Numbered from the stretch's first letter, positions 36,285 to 44,860 are shown. The stretch is 64,000 nucleotides of DNA from Bifidobacteriaceae bacterium (GCA_022651005.1 JALCQD010000002.1:496001-560000); one strand, 5' to 3'. Numbers and translations: made by a program. The notes: generated by a model not told the origin, from the letters alone.

Positions 36285-38452
36285 AAGAGCACACCCACCC
36301 GGAAAATCACCACAGCCAAGAGATAGGCAATCACTAATCCCATGCCCACGGACTGCAAGGCCGTTTTAATACCGAACTGCCGTCTCTCCTCGGCAACGGT
36401 TGCGAGGCATGGCGTGTAGGCGAGAACGAACACCATGAAAGCTGCCGCAGCGGCCTGAGCGTGTCCGCCGCTGGACTCCTCGAAGCTGGATCGTAGGGCC
36501 GTTCCCAACGTCCCCGTCCCCTCGTCCGCCTCGCTTGCGTCGTCTGGCTCGCTGATGGCATAGCTCTGAGACATGGAGCCCACCACGACTTCCTTGGCAA
36601 CGAACCCTGTGATGAGGGCGGCTGAAGCATGCCAGTCGTCAAATCCAGCAGGCGCAAAGATTGGTGCGATGGAACCGGCCACGGTGCCATACACCGAATT
36701 CTGCACGGAGTCGACATGACCGAAACTGTTGTCCCCCTGAGCGCCAGCCGTGACGGGAATCGCGGAGAGAACCCACATCAGGGCAATCATGGTGATGATG
36801 ATGGAGGATGCCCCGGAGACGAAGGCCCACAGCCGAGCTCCCACAGACTTGGCGAGCTGACCCATTTTCGGCATTTGGTAGCTTGGCAGCCCCATGGCAA
36901 AGGGTTGTTGCACGAGGTCCTTGAATTGTGTTCGCCGCAGAATGAGACCCACGAGGAGAATCACAACAATCGACATGACGTACATGAGGAAAATCGCAAG
37001 TCCAGCGTATTGGGCAAAGAATGCATACGCCAGAACAATGTAAACGCTCAGGCGCGCAGAACACGAAGTGAACGGCACCAAAAGGCCGGTCATAAGCCGC
37101 TGTCGAGAATCCGGAAGCGTGCGCGTTGCGGCAAGGGCCGGCAGATTACAGCCGAAGCCCACCACCAGAGGAAGGAAGGCGCGCCCATCGAGGCCGATGA
37201 CGCGCATCGCCTTGTCCATGACAAAGGCGGCGCGCGAAAGGTAACCGGAATCCTCCAGCAGCGACAAAATGATGAACATGATGCCCATCGGCGGTACAAA
37301 GGTGAGAACTGTGACAACACCCTCGAGAAGGCCATCCACCACCAGCGAGTGGAACCAGCCGTCAAGGCTCGCCGTGCCCGCAGCGTGAACGAATCCCCAA
37401 TCGATTCCCGTGGTGAACCAGCCGCGTACCTGCACGTCGAACCAGTCAATGAGAGGCCCAGCGAGCGTCGTGGTGGCCTCGAAGACGAGAAACATGACCG
37501 CAAGAAAGATGAGAATTCCGGCTACCGGATGCAGCAATACGCTGTCGAGACGATCGGAAAACGTAGTGCGAATGACGCTCGATTCTCCCGATGTATCAGC
37601 GGCCTTCAGCGTTTCGGCCACCCATTCAAAGCGGCGATCCGAAGTCTTCTTGATCCAATCAAGCACGCCGTCCCACCCCGTGTCGGCAAAATGCTCCGCA
37701 CCGGGAAGGCCTTCAACGGCAGGCTGCGCGGGACCGCGGGGATCGTTGAGCTGTGCATCGATGGCCTCCAGCAAGCGAGTTGTCCCTCTGCCGGTACGGC
37801 CGTCTACCTCTACAACGGGGGTACCTCCAAGAACGTTGGAAAGAAGCGACAGATCGATACTGACACCTTGCTTGCGCGCGAGATCCATCATGGAGACACC
37901 CACAACGAGCGGTGTCCCCGCATCGATGAGCTGACTGAGCAGATACAGAGAGCGAGACAGACTAGTGGCATCGAGCACCGAAACAACGACATCTGGATCT
38001 GGATGGTCGCCCCAGCCAACAGCTGTTTGAGCCGCCACGAGCTCATCAGGGCTGAGCGCTCCAAGTGACGCGGTGCCGGGCGTATCAATGAACTGCCAGG
38101 TCTGACCACTCTTCTTGTACACCATGTCGCCCTGCTCGATGAGCACCGTGGTACCGGGGGCATTCATCACAGCGGCGTTCGTGCCAAGCAACGCGTTGAA
38201 AAGTGTGGACTTGCCGACGTTGGGATTTCCCACAAAGACGATGCGTGGCTCCGTACCCTCGCCGTGAGGGCCCTCATGAGGCACAACCGTCTCATTGTGA
38301 TCAATGTGATGATGTTCGGGGATGAGAACGGCCAGTCCCCTGCGGTGATGGTGATGGCCAGAATGCCCCATGCCCGATTCCATGCCTGCCATTTCCTGCA
38401 TATCTGGCATGTCCGTCATGTCTGCCGAAGGCATCGAGGACTGAGACTCCAT
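36281..38452 (-). CDS. feoB: Ferrous iron transport protein B
   Basis: A 723-residue G-protein-coupled Fe2+ transporter. G1 'GNPNVGKST' starts at residue 75, G3 is 'DTPGTASL' near residue 122, and the G4 position reads 'SMMD' rather than the usual NxxD. The membrane part has the Gate/core motifs 'GLDGRAFLPLVVGFGCNLPA' and 'TSCSARLSVYIVLAYAF'. The first ~65 residues are unusual: Met-rich (8 Met in residues 1-28) then His-rich (11 His in residues 30-63), a likely metal-binding extension absent from E. coli FeoB. AGGAG precedes the ATG at 38452. It lies 49 bp after feoA with a terminator-like hairpin between. Confidence 0.95.
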   Translation of the reverse strand: MESQSSMPSADMTDMPDMQEMAGMESGMGHSGHHHHRRGLAVLIPEHHHIDHNETVVPHEGPHGEGTEPRIVFVGNPNVGKSTLFNALLGTNAAVMNAPGTTVLIEQGDMVYKKSGQTWQFIDTPGTASLGALSPDELVAAQTAVGWGDHPDPDVVVSVLDATSLSRSLYLLSQLIDAGTPLVVGVSMMDLARKQGVSIDLSLLSNVLGGTPVVEVDGRTGRGTTRLLEAIDAQLNDPRGPAQPAVEGLPGAEHFADTGWDGVLDWIKKTSDRRFEWVAETLKAADTSGESSVIRTTFSDRLDSVLLHPVAGILIFLAVMFLVFEATTTLAGPLIDWFDVQVRGWFTTGIDWGFVHAAGTASLDGWFHSLVVDGLLEGVVTVLTFVPPMGIMFIILSLLEDSGYLSRAAFVMDKAMRVIGLDGRAFLPLVVGFGCNLPALAATRTLPDSRQRLMTGLLVPFTSCSARLSVYIVLAYAFFAQYAGLAIFLMYVMSIVVILLVGLILRRTQFKDLVQQPFAMGLPSYQMPKMGQLAKSVGARLWAFVSGASSIIITMIALMWVLSAIPVTAGAQGDNSFGHVDSVQNSVYGTVAGSIAPIFAPAGFDDWHASAALITGFVAKEVVVGSMSQSYAISEPDDASEADEGTGTLGTALRSSFEESSGGHAQAAAAAFMVFVLAYTPCLATVAEERRQFGIKTALQSVGMGLVIAYLLAVVIFRVGVLL

Positions 38453-38488
38453 GGAAAGCTCCTACACGTGCGTGAGGTAATAATTACT

Positions 38489-38512
38489 AAAAAACTCACC
38501 ATCAGTGAGTTT
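38489..38512 (-). terminator. Intrinsic terminator-like hairpin between feoA and feoB
   Basis: On the minus strand AAACTCAC (38512-38505) pairs with GTGAGTTT (38499-38492), 5-nt loop, followed by six T (38494-38489). It overlaps the feoA stop codon, so it could attenuate feoB relative to feoA. An A/T palindrome GTAATAATTAC lies beside it at 38477-38487. Confidence 0.6.
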
Positions 38513-38729
38513 CAACGAATATCTTTCGTGCTGTGTCACCGTCAACGGCAATGCGTTCCATGCCGTGCGCTACAACGCACCCACCGAAGTTCGCCTTGTG
38601 GAGAACACGAATTCGTTCGTGCTCCCGCAACCCCATTTCGTTGAGCCTGAACGCAAATCTGGCATCAATATCGATGCGACAAATTTCGATATCAACTCCC
38701 AGAGGGCAGGTGTTCAACGTATCGGTCAT
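38502..38729 (-). CDS. feoA: Ferrous iron transport protein A
   Basis: A 75-residue SH3-like FeoA. It begins 'MTDTLNTCPLGVDIEICRID' and has the core 'FRLNEMGLREHERIRVLHKA' and 'CVVAHGMERIAVDGDTARKIFV', the standard FeoA fold. It lies first in the operon, before feoB, and is thought to assist the FeoB G-domain or transport core. No DtxR-type consensus (19-bp palindrome with TTAGG) is visible in the ~85 bp upstream. A weak ribosome-binding site precedes the ATG. Confidence 0.9.
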   Translation of the reverse strand: MTDTLNTCPLGVDIEICRIDIDARFAFRLNEMGLREHERIRVLHKANFGGCVVAHGMERIAVDGDTARKIFVETH

Positions 38730-38817
38730 AGCTGTGAGATTACCGTGGCGCCGTTGGCATGTAAAGAGTTTTGGGTGAGAATGGGCTTGAAATGAGACGG
38801 CGGCGTGTCAGGCGGTA

Positions 38818-39162
38818 TCACTCGTTATCGCTGTTTGTTCGAGTCTTCCCCCACAGAACATAAATTACATAGGCAACGAGCCCAAGGATGCAGTTAAAAA
38901 CAACCGGAAGAAATTCCCACTGCTCATAAACCGCCACGATGAAGGGATTGATGCTGGTCTGCAGCGGAAGAAAAACTCCGTAAATGGCCAGCGTGAGGAA
39001 ACAAAAGATGAGCAGATAGAAGCTCGGCATATCCAGGACGGAATCGCTCAATGTGTGTCCGTTGCCCCCGCGCTTCTTGGAGCGGCGCCCGATGATGACT
39101 CCCGCCACAATGAGTTCAATAACGCTGATGCCCCAAATGATCAATGGCAATACGTCGACCAT
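38818..39162 (-). CDS. Small membrane protein of unknown function
   Basis: A 114-residue protein with three predicted transmembrane helices: residues ~4-25, ~46-67 and ~83-104. A cytoplasmic-looking loop 'RRSKKRGGNGHTLSD' lies between helices 1 and 2. No known motif is present. It lies 88 bp upstream of feoA on the same strand, so cotranscription with the Feo genes is possible but unproven. It may equally be independent. The C-terminus is polar. Confidence 0.75.
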   Translation of the reverse strand: MVDVLPLIIWGISVIELIVAGVIIGRRSKKRGGNGHTLSDSVLDMPSFYLLIFCFLTLAIYGVFLPLQTSINPFIVAVYEQWEFLPVVFNCILGLVAYVIYVLWGKTRTNSDNE

Positions 39163-39273
39163 AATTCTCCCCCGCTTCTCGGCCCCTCATCCTGACGTCA
39201 CACTGTGACACAGCTTCTTCGCGTCTCTCCCGCGAGTATACCCACATCTATTCCGTACCACTTGTGGTAAAGG

Positions 39274-39306
39274 AAAAGGCCCGAAATCGTAAGATTTCGA
39301 GCCTTA
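39274..39306 (-). terminator. Probable terminator after tRNA-Asn
   Basis: A 13-bp stem with one mismatch (39293-39305 with 39276-39288) and a 4-nt loop directly follows the tRNA on the minus strand and runs into TTTT. The T-run is short. Confidence 0.65.
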
Positions 39307-39382
39307 TGGCTCCCGCAGCTGGGCTTGAACCAGCGACATCCTGATTAACAGTCAAGCGCTCTGCCAACTGAGCTATGCGGGA
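39307..39382 (-). tRNA. tRNA-Asn(GTT)
   Basis: Minus-strand cloverleaf: acceptor TCCCGCA/TGCGGGA, D-arm 'GCTC...GAGC', anticodon loop CTGTTAA with anticodon GTT, T-arm containing 'GGTTCAAGCCC' with TTCAAGC. The discriminator is G and CCA is encoded (39307-39309). Length is 76 nt with CCA. Confidence 0.97.
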
Positions 39383-39698
39383 ATACTGCAAACAAGTCAC
39401 TTAGTATATAGATTTATTAACTCGATGCAAGAGATACCGCGTGTCGGTTGAAATGACACGGTTGTGAGATAGCCGAACTTGCATGCCTTTTTGGCAAAAA
39501 ACTTCCCCATCCCCAAAAAAATCTCCTGTTTTTCTTGAAAACATGCGCACGACACGCGCGAAGGCACAGCACAAGTTCCATTCAACCACAGGACCCAATT
39601 TTCCCTGCCTCACAGGTCGCCTTCCACAAAACTTGGAGAAACAAACTCATGGAGATGAGAGCAACAGTCTAGCTATGCGATTGGAGAGTTGAGAAATC
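39383..39698. other. 316-bp gap between tRNA-Asn and the M23 peptidase gene
   Basis: Contains the tRNA promoter at its left end and the ribosome-binding site of the M23 gene at its right end. A short plus-strand frame (39483-39692) has A/T- and Lys-rich composition and no supporting motif. I see nothing else; no repeat or attachment-site copy of the tRNA 3' end was found by eye. Confidence 0.6.
39403..39430 (-). promoter_or_regulatory. Promoter of tRNA-Asn
   Basis: On the minus strand TTGCAT (39430-39425) and TATACT (39408-39403) are 16 bp apart, near the sigma-70-like consensus used by the principal actinobacterial sigma factor. The -10 box lies about 21 bp before the mature tRNA 5' end. 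Confidence 0.7.
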
Positions 39699-40463
39699 AT
39701 GATGCTGCCAGGACAGGAAAAATACATACCAACACGAAGAACGGCGCTCTTTTGGAAGCGTCTGCACGATCGCGAGGGGAAACTGCAATACTGTGCACTT
39801 CTTCTAGAGTTTCTCGCATGCATGATGTGTTTTGCCTGCATTGTGACGCTTCTTCCCTTTTCGGGAAGTCCCCCTCTACTTCATCATTTCCAACACTTCA
39901 CGCGCGAGGGGATGCGATCGCCTTCAAAGATTGCCTCGTCAGTCAAGCCTCTCGGAAAGGCGCCAGTGACGAGCGCTTCTTATAACCCCGAAGAGGTATC
40001 ACACATCAGCGTTTTATGCTCGGGGAATGCTGAATTACCTGTACGACTCAGCGATGTCAGTTTTGCCAAACGCATCGTGAAAGAATTTTCTCCCCCGAAG
40101 GAGCAATGGCTCGCTGGCCATCGTGGTATTGATATCAAAGCACCTGCCGGCGCGATTATCGTCGCCCCAGCACAGGGCGTGGTGACTTTTGCTGGCATGG
40201 TGGCTGGCAAGAATGAGGTGAGCATAAAGACGGGCCAATCGCCATCCCTCGACAGTGTCGTTTTCTCGTTTGAGCCCGCAACAACCACGCTCAGGAAGGG
40301 CGACAGTGTTGCGAAAGGTGCAAAAATCGCTACGGTGACGGGGCATTCAGATCACTGCGATGGCTCATGCGTCCATTGGGGCGCACGAAAAAACGGATCC
40401 TATGTAGACCCCCGCACAGCACTCACACCCGTTCACATCATTCTCAAGCCGAACAATCCCTAA
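39699..40463 (+). CDS. M23-family (LytM-like) peptidase, membrane anchored
   Basis: A 254-residue protein with a hydrophobic N-terminal helix (~residues 32-52) followed by an extracytoplasmic domain. Metal-site motif 1 'GHRGIDIKAPAG' (H-x3-D) is near residue 145. The motif usually written H-x-H here reads 'SCVHWGARKNGSYVDPR', with Cys in place of the first His. Many actinobacterial M23 relatives carry a 'CLHWG' form, so activity is not excluded. It would cleave peptidoglycan cross-bridges or activate other hydrolases. Convergent with the lipoprotein gene at 40504; 40 bp between stops. Confidence 0.82.
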   Translation: MMLPGQEKYIPTRRTALFWKRLHDREGKLQYCALLLEFLACMMCFACIVTLLPFSGSPPLLHHFQHFTREGMRSPSKIASSVKPLGKAPVTSASYNPEEVSHISVLCSGNAELPVRLSDVSFAKRIVKEFSPPKEQWLAGHRGIDIKAPAGAIIVAPAQGVVTFAGMVAGKNEVSIKTGQSPSLDSVVFSFEPATTTLRKGDSVAKGAKIATVTGHSDHCDGSCVHWGARKNGSYVDPRTALTPVHIILKPNNP

Positions 40464-40503
40464 ACCCACGAGAGAAATCGCTGTTCCCATCCCCGCTTAT
40501 GAC

Positions 40504-42081
40504 CTATAGGCCCGCATCCGCAGCACTGACATACCCCGTGTCGATGAGTTCTGTTTTGAGATTGGATCCCACAACTGCTACAAGGCCCCGCGTGATGAGA
40601 GGAACTTTATGACCATTGAGAGTAACCGTGGTCTTCTGCGTTGAGGAATCAGTACTGTGAGAGGCCGCAATTTTCCCTGTTTTTGCCACAGTGGCACATT
40701 CCTTCGCCAGATCTTTGGCAAGGCCTGTGCGATTTTCCAGTCCAGTGAGCCACTGCTTCCCGCTAACAACGGAGGAAATGTTGTTGACATAACTTCCGTA
40801 GCCAGTCACGATGGGCCATTGCGAGGCAGCCGCGGTTTGGGCTGCAGAAGTGTCGTTTGACGATGAGCCAGAGGAAGGGAGAGAAGCGGAATCTTCACTC
40901 TTCGTAGGACTCGGCACCTTGTCCTTGCTGAGATCCGTGTTGCCTGTCATGTTGCCTACGATGCCACTGAGCGTAATTTCCGGATTGATATCAGCACCCG
41001 AGCCCTTGTATCCTCGGTTCTTGAGCACAGCCATCACCTGAGTGGACAAGAAATCGTTGGCAGCGATGACACCGTCAAGTGCCACAGGTGCGGATTCACT
41101 GTCCGCTTGAGCTGACTCGTCGAGAAGAACATTGAAACCGTGCTGTGCCTGAGCTGCTGAATTCACGGAAAGCAACACTTTTTTCCAATCCGCTGCCGTT
41201 GATGCGGACGTCAGACGCCCGGAGACACTCACTACTTTCCCCTCTTTAAAATAACTTCCGAGAACGCTCCATACCCCGCTGAAGAAATCCGAGGAGATGG
41301 TGGTGTTGGACTCCTTTGGAAGAACAATCTCGATGCGCTTGGGGTTGCTGGCCGTCGCCTCTGTCAGCTCGAGCTTGCTCGCTAGCTGTGTGGCCTGCAT
41401 CTTGCCGATGTCATAGGCATTGGAGGTCTTTACAAAAGCGTCAGCCGTCACGTTCGGCAAGTTGCGCGCCATGAGGATAAGCTTTGACCCCGTCGCACGC
41501 AATTTCTTGGCGGACGACGCGATCGATGTTTCTGCGGCCTTCTGCTCGTTGGATTGCTCTGTGGAAAGCACGGCAGAAATATCAGAGGTCGTGCTTAAAT
41601 CCTCTGTACCATCGCCAATGAGGTCTCCAAATTGGGTTGCCGCGGGATCAAGCGTGAGCGCAGGTGCCACAATGACGACGTCATGCTCGTTGGTCGTCGT
41701 GGCCGACGTCGATCCTGCTGCCTCGTCCGCTGCCCTATCAGCAGTGAGATCACTCAGCGCCTGGGCCTGCTCCTTGAGTGTGGAACTTGCAGTCACACTG
41801 ATGTCGTCCTCTGAATACCCCTGCTTTACCAGCTGCTTTTTGATGGAGTCTGCGAAACTTCCCCACTTATTGGTCGGCGTGTTCTGGGTGAGAGTGACAC
41901 CATCCGAGGGAACGAAAATCTCAATGCTTGACCCGCTTGGGATACTCGATGTTGTGGTGGACGAGTTCGTCGTCTCAGTCTGCGCCTCAGTCGATCCAGC
42001 AGTGCCACACGCCGCGGATGCGAAAATCGCACAGCCGAGGGTCGCGGCAAGGAGGAAGCGTCGAATCTGTGGAACAAGCAT
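40504..42081 (-). CDS. Substrate-binding lipoprotein (type 1 periplasmic-binding fold), orphan
   Basis: A 525-residue secreted lipoprotein. A signal peptide ends in lipobox 'SAAC' (C25). A Thr/Ser-rich linker is followed by a type-1 periplasmic-binding fold: 'SIEIFVPSDGVTLTQ', 'DVVIVAPALT', 'SKLILMARNLPN', 'GKMQATQLASKL', 'DGVIAANDFLSTQVMAVLKN'. These resemble sugar-binding proteins of the ChvE/XylF type. A ~60-residue Ser-rich insertion (near residue 390) and an extra C-terminal segment are unusual. No permease or ATPase gene is adjacent on either side, so it may work with a distant transporter or act as a sensor. Exact ligand unknown. Confidence 0.78.
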   Translation of the reverse strand: MLVPQIRRFLLAATLGCAIFASAACGTAGSTEAQTETTNSSTTTSSIPSGSSIEIFVPSDGVTLTQNTPTNKWGSFADSIKKQLVKQGYSEDDISVTASSTLKEQAQALSDLTADRAADEAAGSTSATTTNEHDVVIVAPALTLDPAATQFGDLIGDGTEDLSTTSDISAVLSTEQSNEQKAAETSIASSAKKLRATGSKLILMARNLPNVTADAFVKTSNAYDIGKMQATQLASKLELTEATASNPKRIEIVLPKESNTTISSDFFSGVWSVLGSYFKEGKVVSVSGRLTSASTAADWKKVLLSVNSAAQAQHGFNVLLDESAQADSESAPVALDGVIAANDFLSTQVMAVLKNRGYKGSGADINPEITLSGIVGNMTGNTDLSKDKVPSPTKSEDSASLPSSGSSSNDTSAAQTAAASQWPIVTGYGSYVNNISSVVSGKQWLTGLENRTGLAKDLAKECATVAKTGKIAASHSTDSSTQKTTVTLNGHKVPLITRGLVAVVGSNLKTELIDTGYVSAADAGL

Positions 42082-42153
42082 CAGATGAATTGTAAGTCAC
42101 CCTGCCTTCCTACACGCTGGGAGTGGGCGGAATCTTACGTGTAAGCCTCCTCC

Positions 42154-43371
42154 TCATCGCGCCAAGTCGCGCTCCAGATTCTCCGCCAAGGCTGCCATGA
42201 AGCCGTCAGTGTCGAGCCACTCCTGTTGCGGCCCCACAAGGAGCGCCAAATCTTTTGTCATCTTCCCGCTCTCGACGGTGGCAATGATGGTGTGCTCAAG
42301 AGTCTCGGCGAAATGCGCCACCTCCGGGGTCCCATCCAGCTTTGCGCGCTGCTTCAGCCCACCGGTCCATGCGTAAATTGAGGCGATGGGGTTGGTGGAA
42401 GTCTTCTCGCCTTTCTGCCAGCGCCGATAGTGCCGCGTCACGGTCCCGTGCGCCGCCTCTGCCTCAACGGTCTTGCCGTCCGGGGTCATGAGAACCGATG
42501 TCATGAGGCCAAGGGAGCCGAAACCCTGAGCAACCGTGTCGGATTGAACGTCACCGTCATAGTTCTTGCACGCCCACACATAGCCGCCCTGCCATTTGAG
42601 CGAGCTGGCCACCATATCGTCAATGAGACGGTGTTCGTAGGTGAGGCCCTCCTCCTCATACCGCTGCTTATATTCCGTGTCGAATACCTGTTCAAACAAA
42701 TCCTTGAAGCGACCGTCGTACGCCTTGAGGATTGTGTTCTTGGTGGAGAGGTACACAGGGAAGTGCCGCAGCAACCCATAGTTGAAGCAGGCTCGCGCAA
42801 AATCGATGATTGACTGATCAAGGTTGTACTGCACCTGTGCCACTCCGGAACCCGGATAGTCATAGACCACGTGCTCGATGGGTTCCGAGCCATCTTCAGG
42901 AGTGAAGGTCACAGTGAGACGCCCTTTACCGGGGACGCGGAAATCGGTGGCCTTGTATTGATCTCCAAAGGCATGGCGCGCCACCACGATGGGCTTGGTC
43001 CAGCCAGGCACAAGCCTGGGAACATTCGAAATGACGATTGGCTCACGGAAAATAGTGCCACCCAGGATGTTGCGAATGGTCCCGTTGGGAGATTTCCACA
43101 TCTTCTTGAGGCCGAATTCCTTCACACGGGCCTCATCCGGAGTGATAGTGGCGCACTTAACACCGACATGGTGTTTTTTGATGGCGTTCGCTGCGTCGAT
43201 GGTCACCTGGTCATCCGACGCATCCCTGGATTGGATGCCAAGATCGTAATAATCCAAATCGACGTCAAGATAGGGAAGAATAAGCTCATTCTTTATCTGC
43301 TTCCAGATCACTCGGGTCATCTCATCCCCATCAAGTTCGGCGATGGTTCCTTTCACCTGAATCTTTGCCAC
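42154..43371 (-). CDS. icd: NADP-dependent isocitrate dehydrogenase (dimeric type)
   Basis: A 405-residue enzyme of the type II, eukaryote-like NADP-IDH group. Substrate-binding '[19 protein letters not shown]' and '[19 protein letters not shown]' are intact, and '[20 protein letters not shown]' with '[20 protein letters not shown]' carries metal ligands. It makes 2-oxoglutarate and NADPH, mainly for glutamate synthesis in organisms with a partial TCA cycle. It diverges from guaB3 across 160 bp. No other TCA genes are in the window, and the GarA-type regulator is encoded ~25 kb away. Confidence 0.97.
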   Translation of the reverse strand: MAKIQVKGTIAELDGDEMTRVIWKQIKNELILPYLDVDLDYYDLGIQSRDASDDQVTIDAANAIKKHHVGVKCATITPDEARVKEFGLKKMWKSPNGTIRNILGGTIFREPIVISNVPRLVPGWTKPIVVARHAFGDQYKATDFRVPGKGRLTVTFTPEDGSEPIEHVVYDYPGSGVAQVQYNLDQSIIDFARACFNYGLLRHFPVYLSTKNTILKAYDGRFKDLFEQVFDTEYKQRYEEEGLTYEHRLIDDMVASSLKWQGGYVWACKNYDGDVQSDTVAQGFGSLGLMTSVLMTPDGKTVEAEAAHGTVTRHYRRWQKGEKTSTNPIASIYAWTGGLKQRAKLDGTPEVAHFAETLEHTIIATVESGKMTKDLALLVGPQQEWLDTDGFMAALAENLERDLAR

Positions 43372-43531
43372 GGTGTCCTCCGTCTCGTGTCGAATGCACT
43401 TAATGCTTCTTTTTTAGCTCACGTGCGTTACGAATGCGCTTTTTGCCTCATCTTTCGGTCACTCGCGGAGTCGTCGACGCGAACCGCTCCTAGTCATCTG
43501 ATGGTCATACGCCCTCGATAACGTAGAGGCT

Positions 43532-44656
43532 ATGACTGAAGAGATTTCAATCGGCCGCGGTAAGACCGGCCGCATGGCGTATTCACTGGACGACGTTGCC
43601 GTTGTCCCCTCTCGTCGCACCCGCGATCCTCGCGACGTCTCCACTGGTTGGCAACTCGACGCCTATCACTTTGACATTCCCGTTCTGGGAGCTCCCATGG
43701 ATTCGGTGATGAGCCCTCAGACCGCCATTGCTCTGGGCAAGGCCGGCGGCCTCGGCGTTCTCGATCTTGAAGGCCTGTGGACTCGTTACGACGACCCCAC
43801 CCCTTATCTCGACGAGATTGCACAGCTACCGGACGATAAGGCGACGGCACGCATGCAGCAGATTTACGCGGAGCCCATCAAGCCAGAACTCATTACGAAG
43901 CGACTCCACGAGATCCGCAATGCCGGTGTCACCGTAGCGGGAGCGCTTACTCCCCAGCGCACGCAGGAGTTCTACTCAGTGGTGCTCGATGCAGGCGTCG
44001 ATCTCTTTGTCATTAGAGGGACGGCGGTGTCTGCGGAACATGTTTCGACCAACAGCGAGCCGTTGAACCTCAAGCGCTTTATTTATGAGCTTGACGTCCC
44101 GGTCATCGTAGGAGGAGCCGCCACCTACACGGCGGCACTGCACCTCATGCGCACGGGGGCCGCAGGTGTCCTTGTGGGATTCGGCGGCGGAGCGGCCTCT
44201 GCCACACGCACGGTTCTCGGAGTTCATGCTCCCATGGCCTCCGCCATTTCTGACGTCGCGGCGGCACGCCGCGATTACATGGATGAATCGGGCGGACGTT
44301 ACGTTCACGTCATTGCCGATGGCAGCATGGGGCTCACTGGCAGCGTCATCAAGGCTGTGGCATTGGGTGCTGACGCCGTCATGTTGGGCACGGCTCTCGC
44401 TAGAGCGGACGAGGCTCCAGGACACGGCATGCATTGGGGTGCGGAAGCACACCACCCCGAGCTTCCGCGTGGCTCACGCGTCAACGTGGGCACGGCAGGT
44501 TCGCTGGATCAGATTCTTTTCGGTCCCAGCCATGCTGCAGACGGCCGAACCAACTTCGTAGGTGCTCTACGCCGCGCCATGGCCTCGACGGGGTACCTGG
44601 ATCTCAAGGAGTTCCAGCGCTGCCGCGTGGTCGTCACGCCGTATCAGCAACTGTAA
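43532..44656 (+). CDS. guaB3: GuaB3-family IMP dehydrogenase-related protein
   Basis: A 374-residue TIM-barrel protein of the actinobacterial/cyanobacterial GuaB3 group. 'GKTGRMAYSLDDVAVVPSRR', 'LGAPMDSVMSPQTAIALGKA', 'GGRYVHVIADGSMGLTGSVI', 'ALGADAVMLGT' and 'LRRAMASTGYLDLKEFQRC' place it in the IMPDH/GMPR superfamily. The CBS domains of GuaB2 are absent. The catalytic loop that reads 'GPGSICTT' in IMPDH is 'GGGAASAT' here, so the nucleophilic Cys is missing. In cyanobacteria GuaB3 works as an IMP dehydrogenase; the actinobacterial members have no agreed function. AGAGG precedes the ATG. Confidence 0.9.
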   Translation: MTEEISIGRGKTGRMAYSLDDVAVVPSRRTRDPRDVSTGWQLDAYHFDIPVLGAPMDSVMSPQTAIALGKAGGLGVLDLEGLWTRYDDPTPYLDEIAQLPDDKATARMQQIYAEPIKPELITKRLHEIRNAGVTVAGALTPQRTQEFYSVVLDAGVDLFVIRGTAVSAEHVSTNSEPLNLKRFIYELDVPVIVGGAATYTAALHLMRTGAAGVLVGFGGGAASATRTVLGVHAPMASAISDVAAARRDYMDESGGRYVHVIADGSMGLTGSVIKAVALGADAVMLGTALARADEAPGHGMHWGAEAHHPELPRGSRVNVGTAGSLDQILFGPSHAADGRTNFVGALRRAMASTGYLDLKEFQRCRVVVTPYQQL

Positions 44657-44695
44657 ATGCGCATCATGCACTGAGACGTAAGCGTAAACGTAGAG

Positions 44696-44745
44696 GAGAC
44701 AGATGAGGGGCGATTCCAAGAAAGGGATCGCCCCTCATCTGTCTC
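44696..44745. terminator. Long perfect hairpin after guaB3 (probable terminator)
   Basis: A 19-bp perfect stem (44696-44714 with 44727-44745) with a 12-nt loop lies 40 bp after guaB3. There is no clear T-run on either side, so it may be a weak bidirectional terminator or an RNA end-protecting stem. Confidence 0.6.
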
Positions 44746-44787
44746 TCTTCATCTATCAAATTCAAAAAGGTTTTCACTGCGTGTGAG

Positions 44788-44860
44788 TTATCCACACTTT
44801 CAGCGGCGTGGAAATGCCGTTTCTCATAACGCTGTCACCATTTTGAGCCCGTTATCCACA
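44788..44860. promoter_or_regulatory. Two DnaA-box consensus sequences upstream of the unknown gene
   Basis: TTATCCACA occurs at 44788-44796 and 44852-44860, both on the plus strand. A third exact copy is in reverse orientation at 45209-45217 inside the following gene, and an 8/9 match is near 47602-47610. These are perfect or near matches to the DnaA-binding consensus. No replication origin genes are present, so a regulatory or titration role is more likely than an oriC. Confidence 0.5.

Noticed and set aside
36629-38068. Long open frame of about 479 codons on the plus strand, antisense to feoB
   Set aside because: It lies fully over the well-supported feoB gene and shows no motif; it arises from skewed third-position GC.
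38730-38817. DtxR/IdeR iron box before feoA
   Set aside because: I looked for the 19-bp TTAGG-type palindrome and found none; the region has no convincing match.
39307-39382. tRNA-Asn as a possible integration site
   Set aside because: No integrase, no repeated 3' tRNA segment seen nearby, and flanking genes are ordinary chromosomal ones.
39483-39692. Short open frame in the gap after tRNA-Asn
   Set aside because: Lys/Thr-rich, no ribosome-binding site, no similarity pattern, and in a low-information region.
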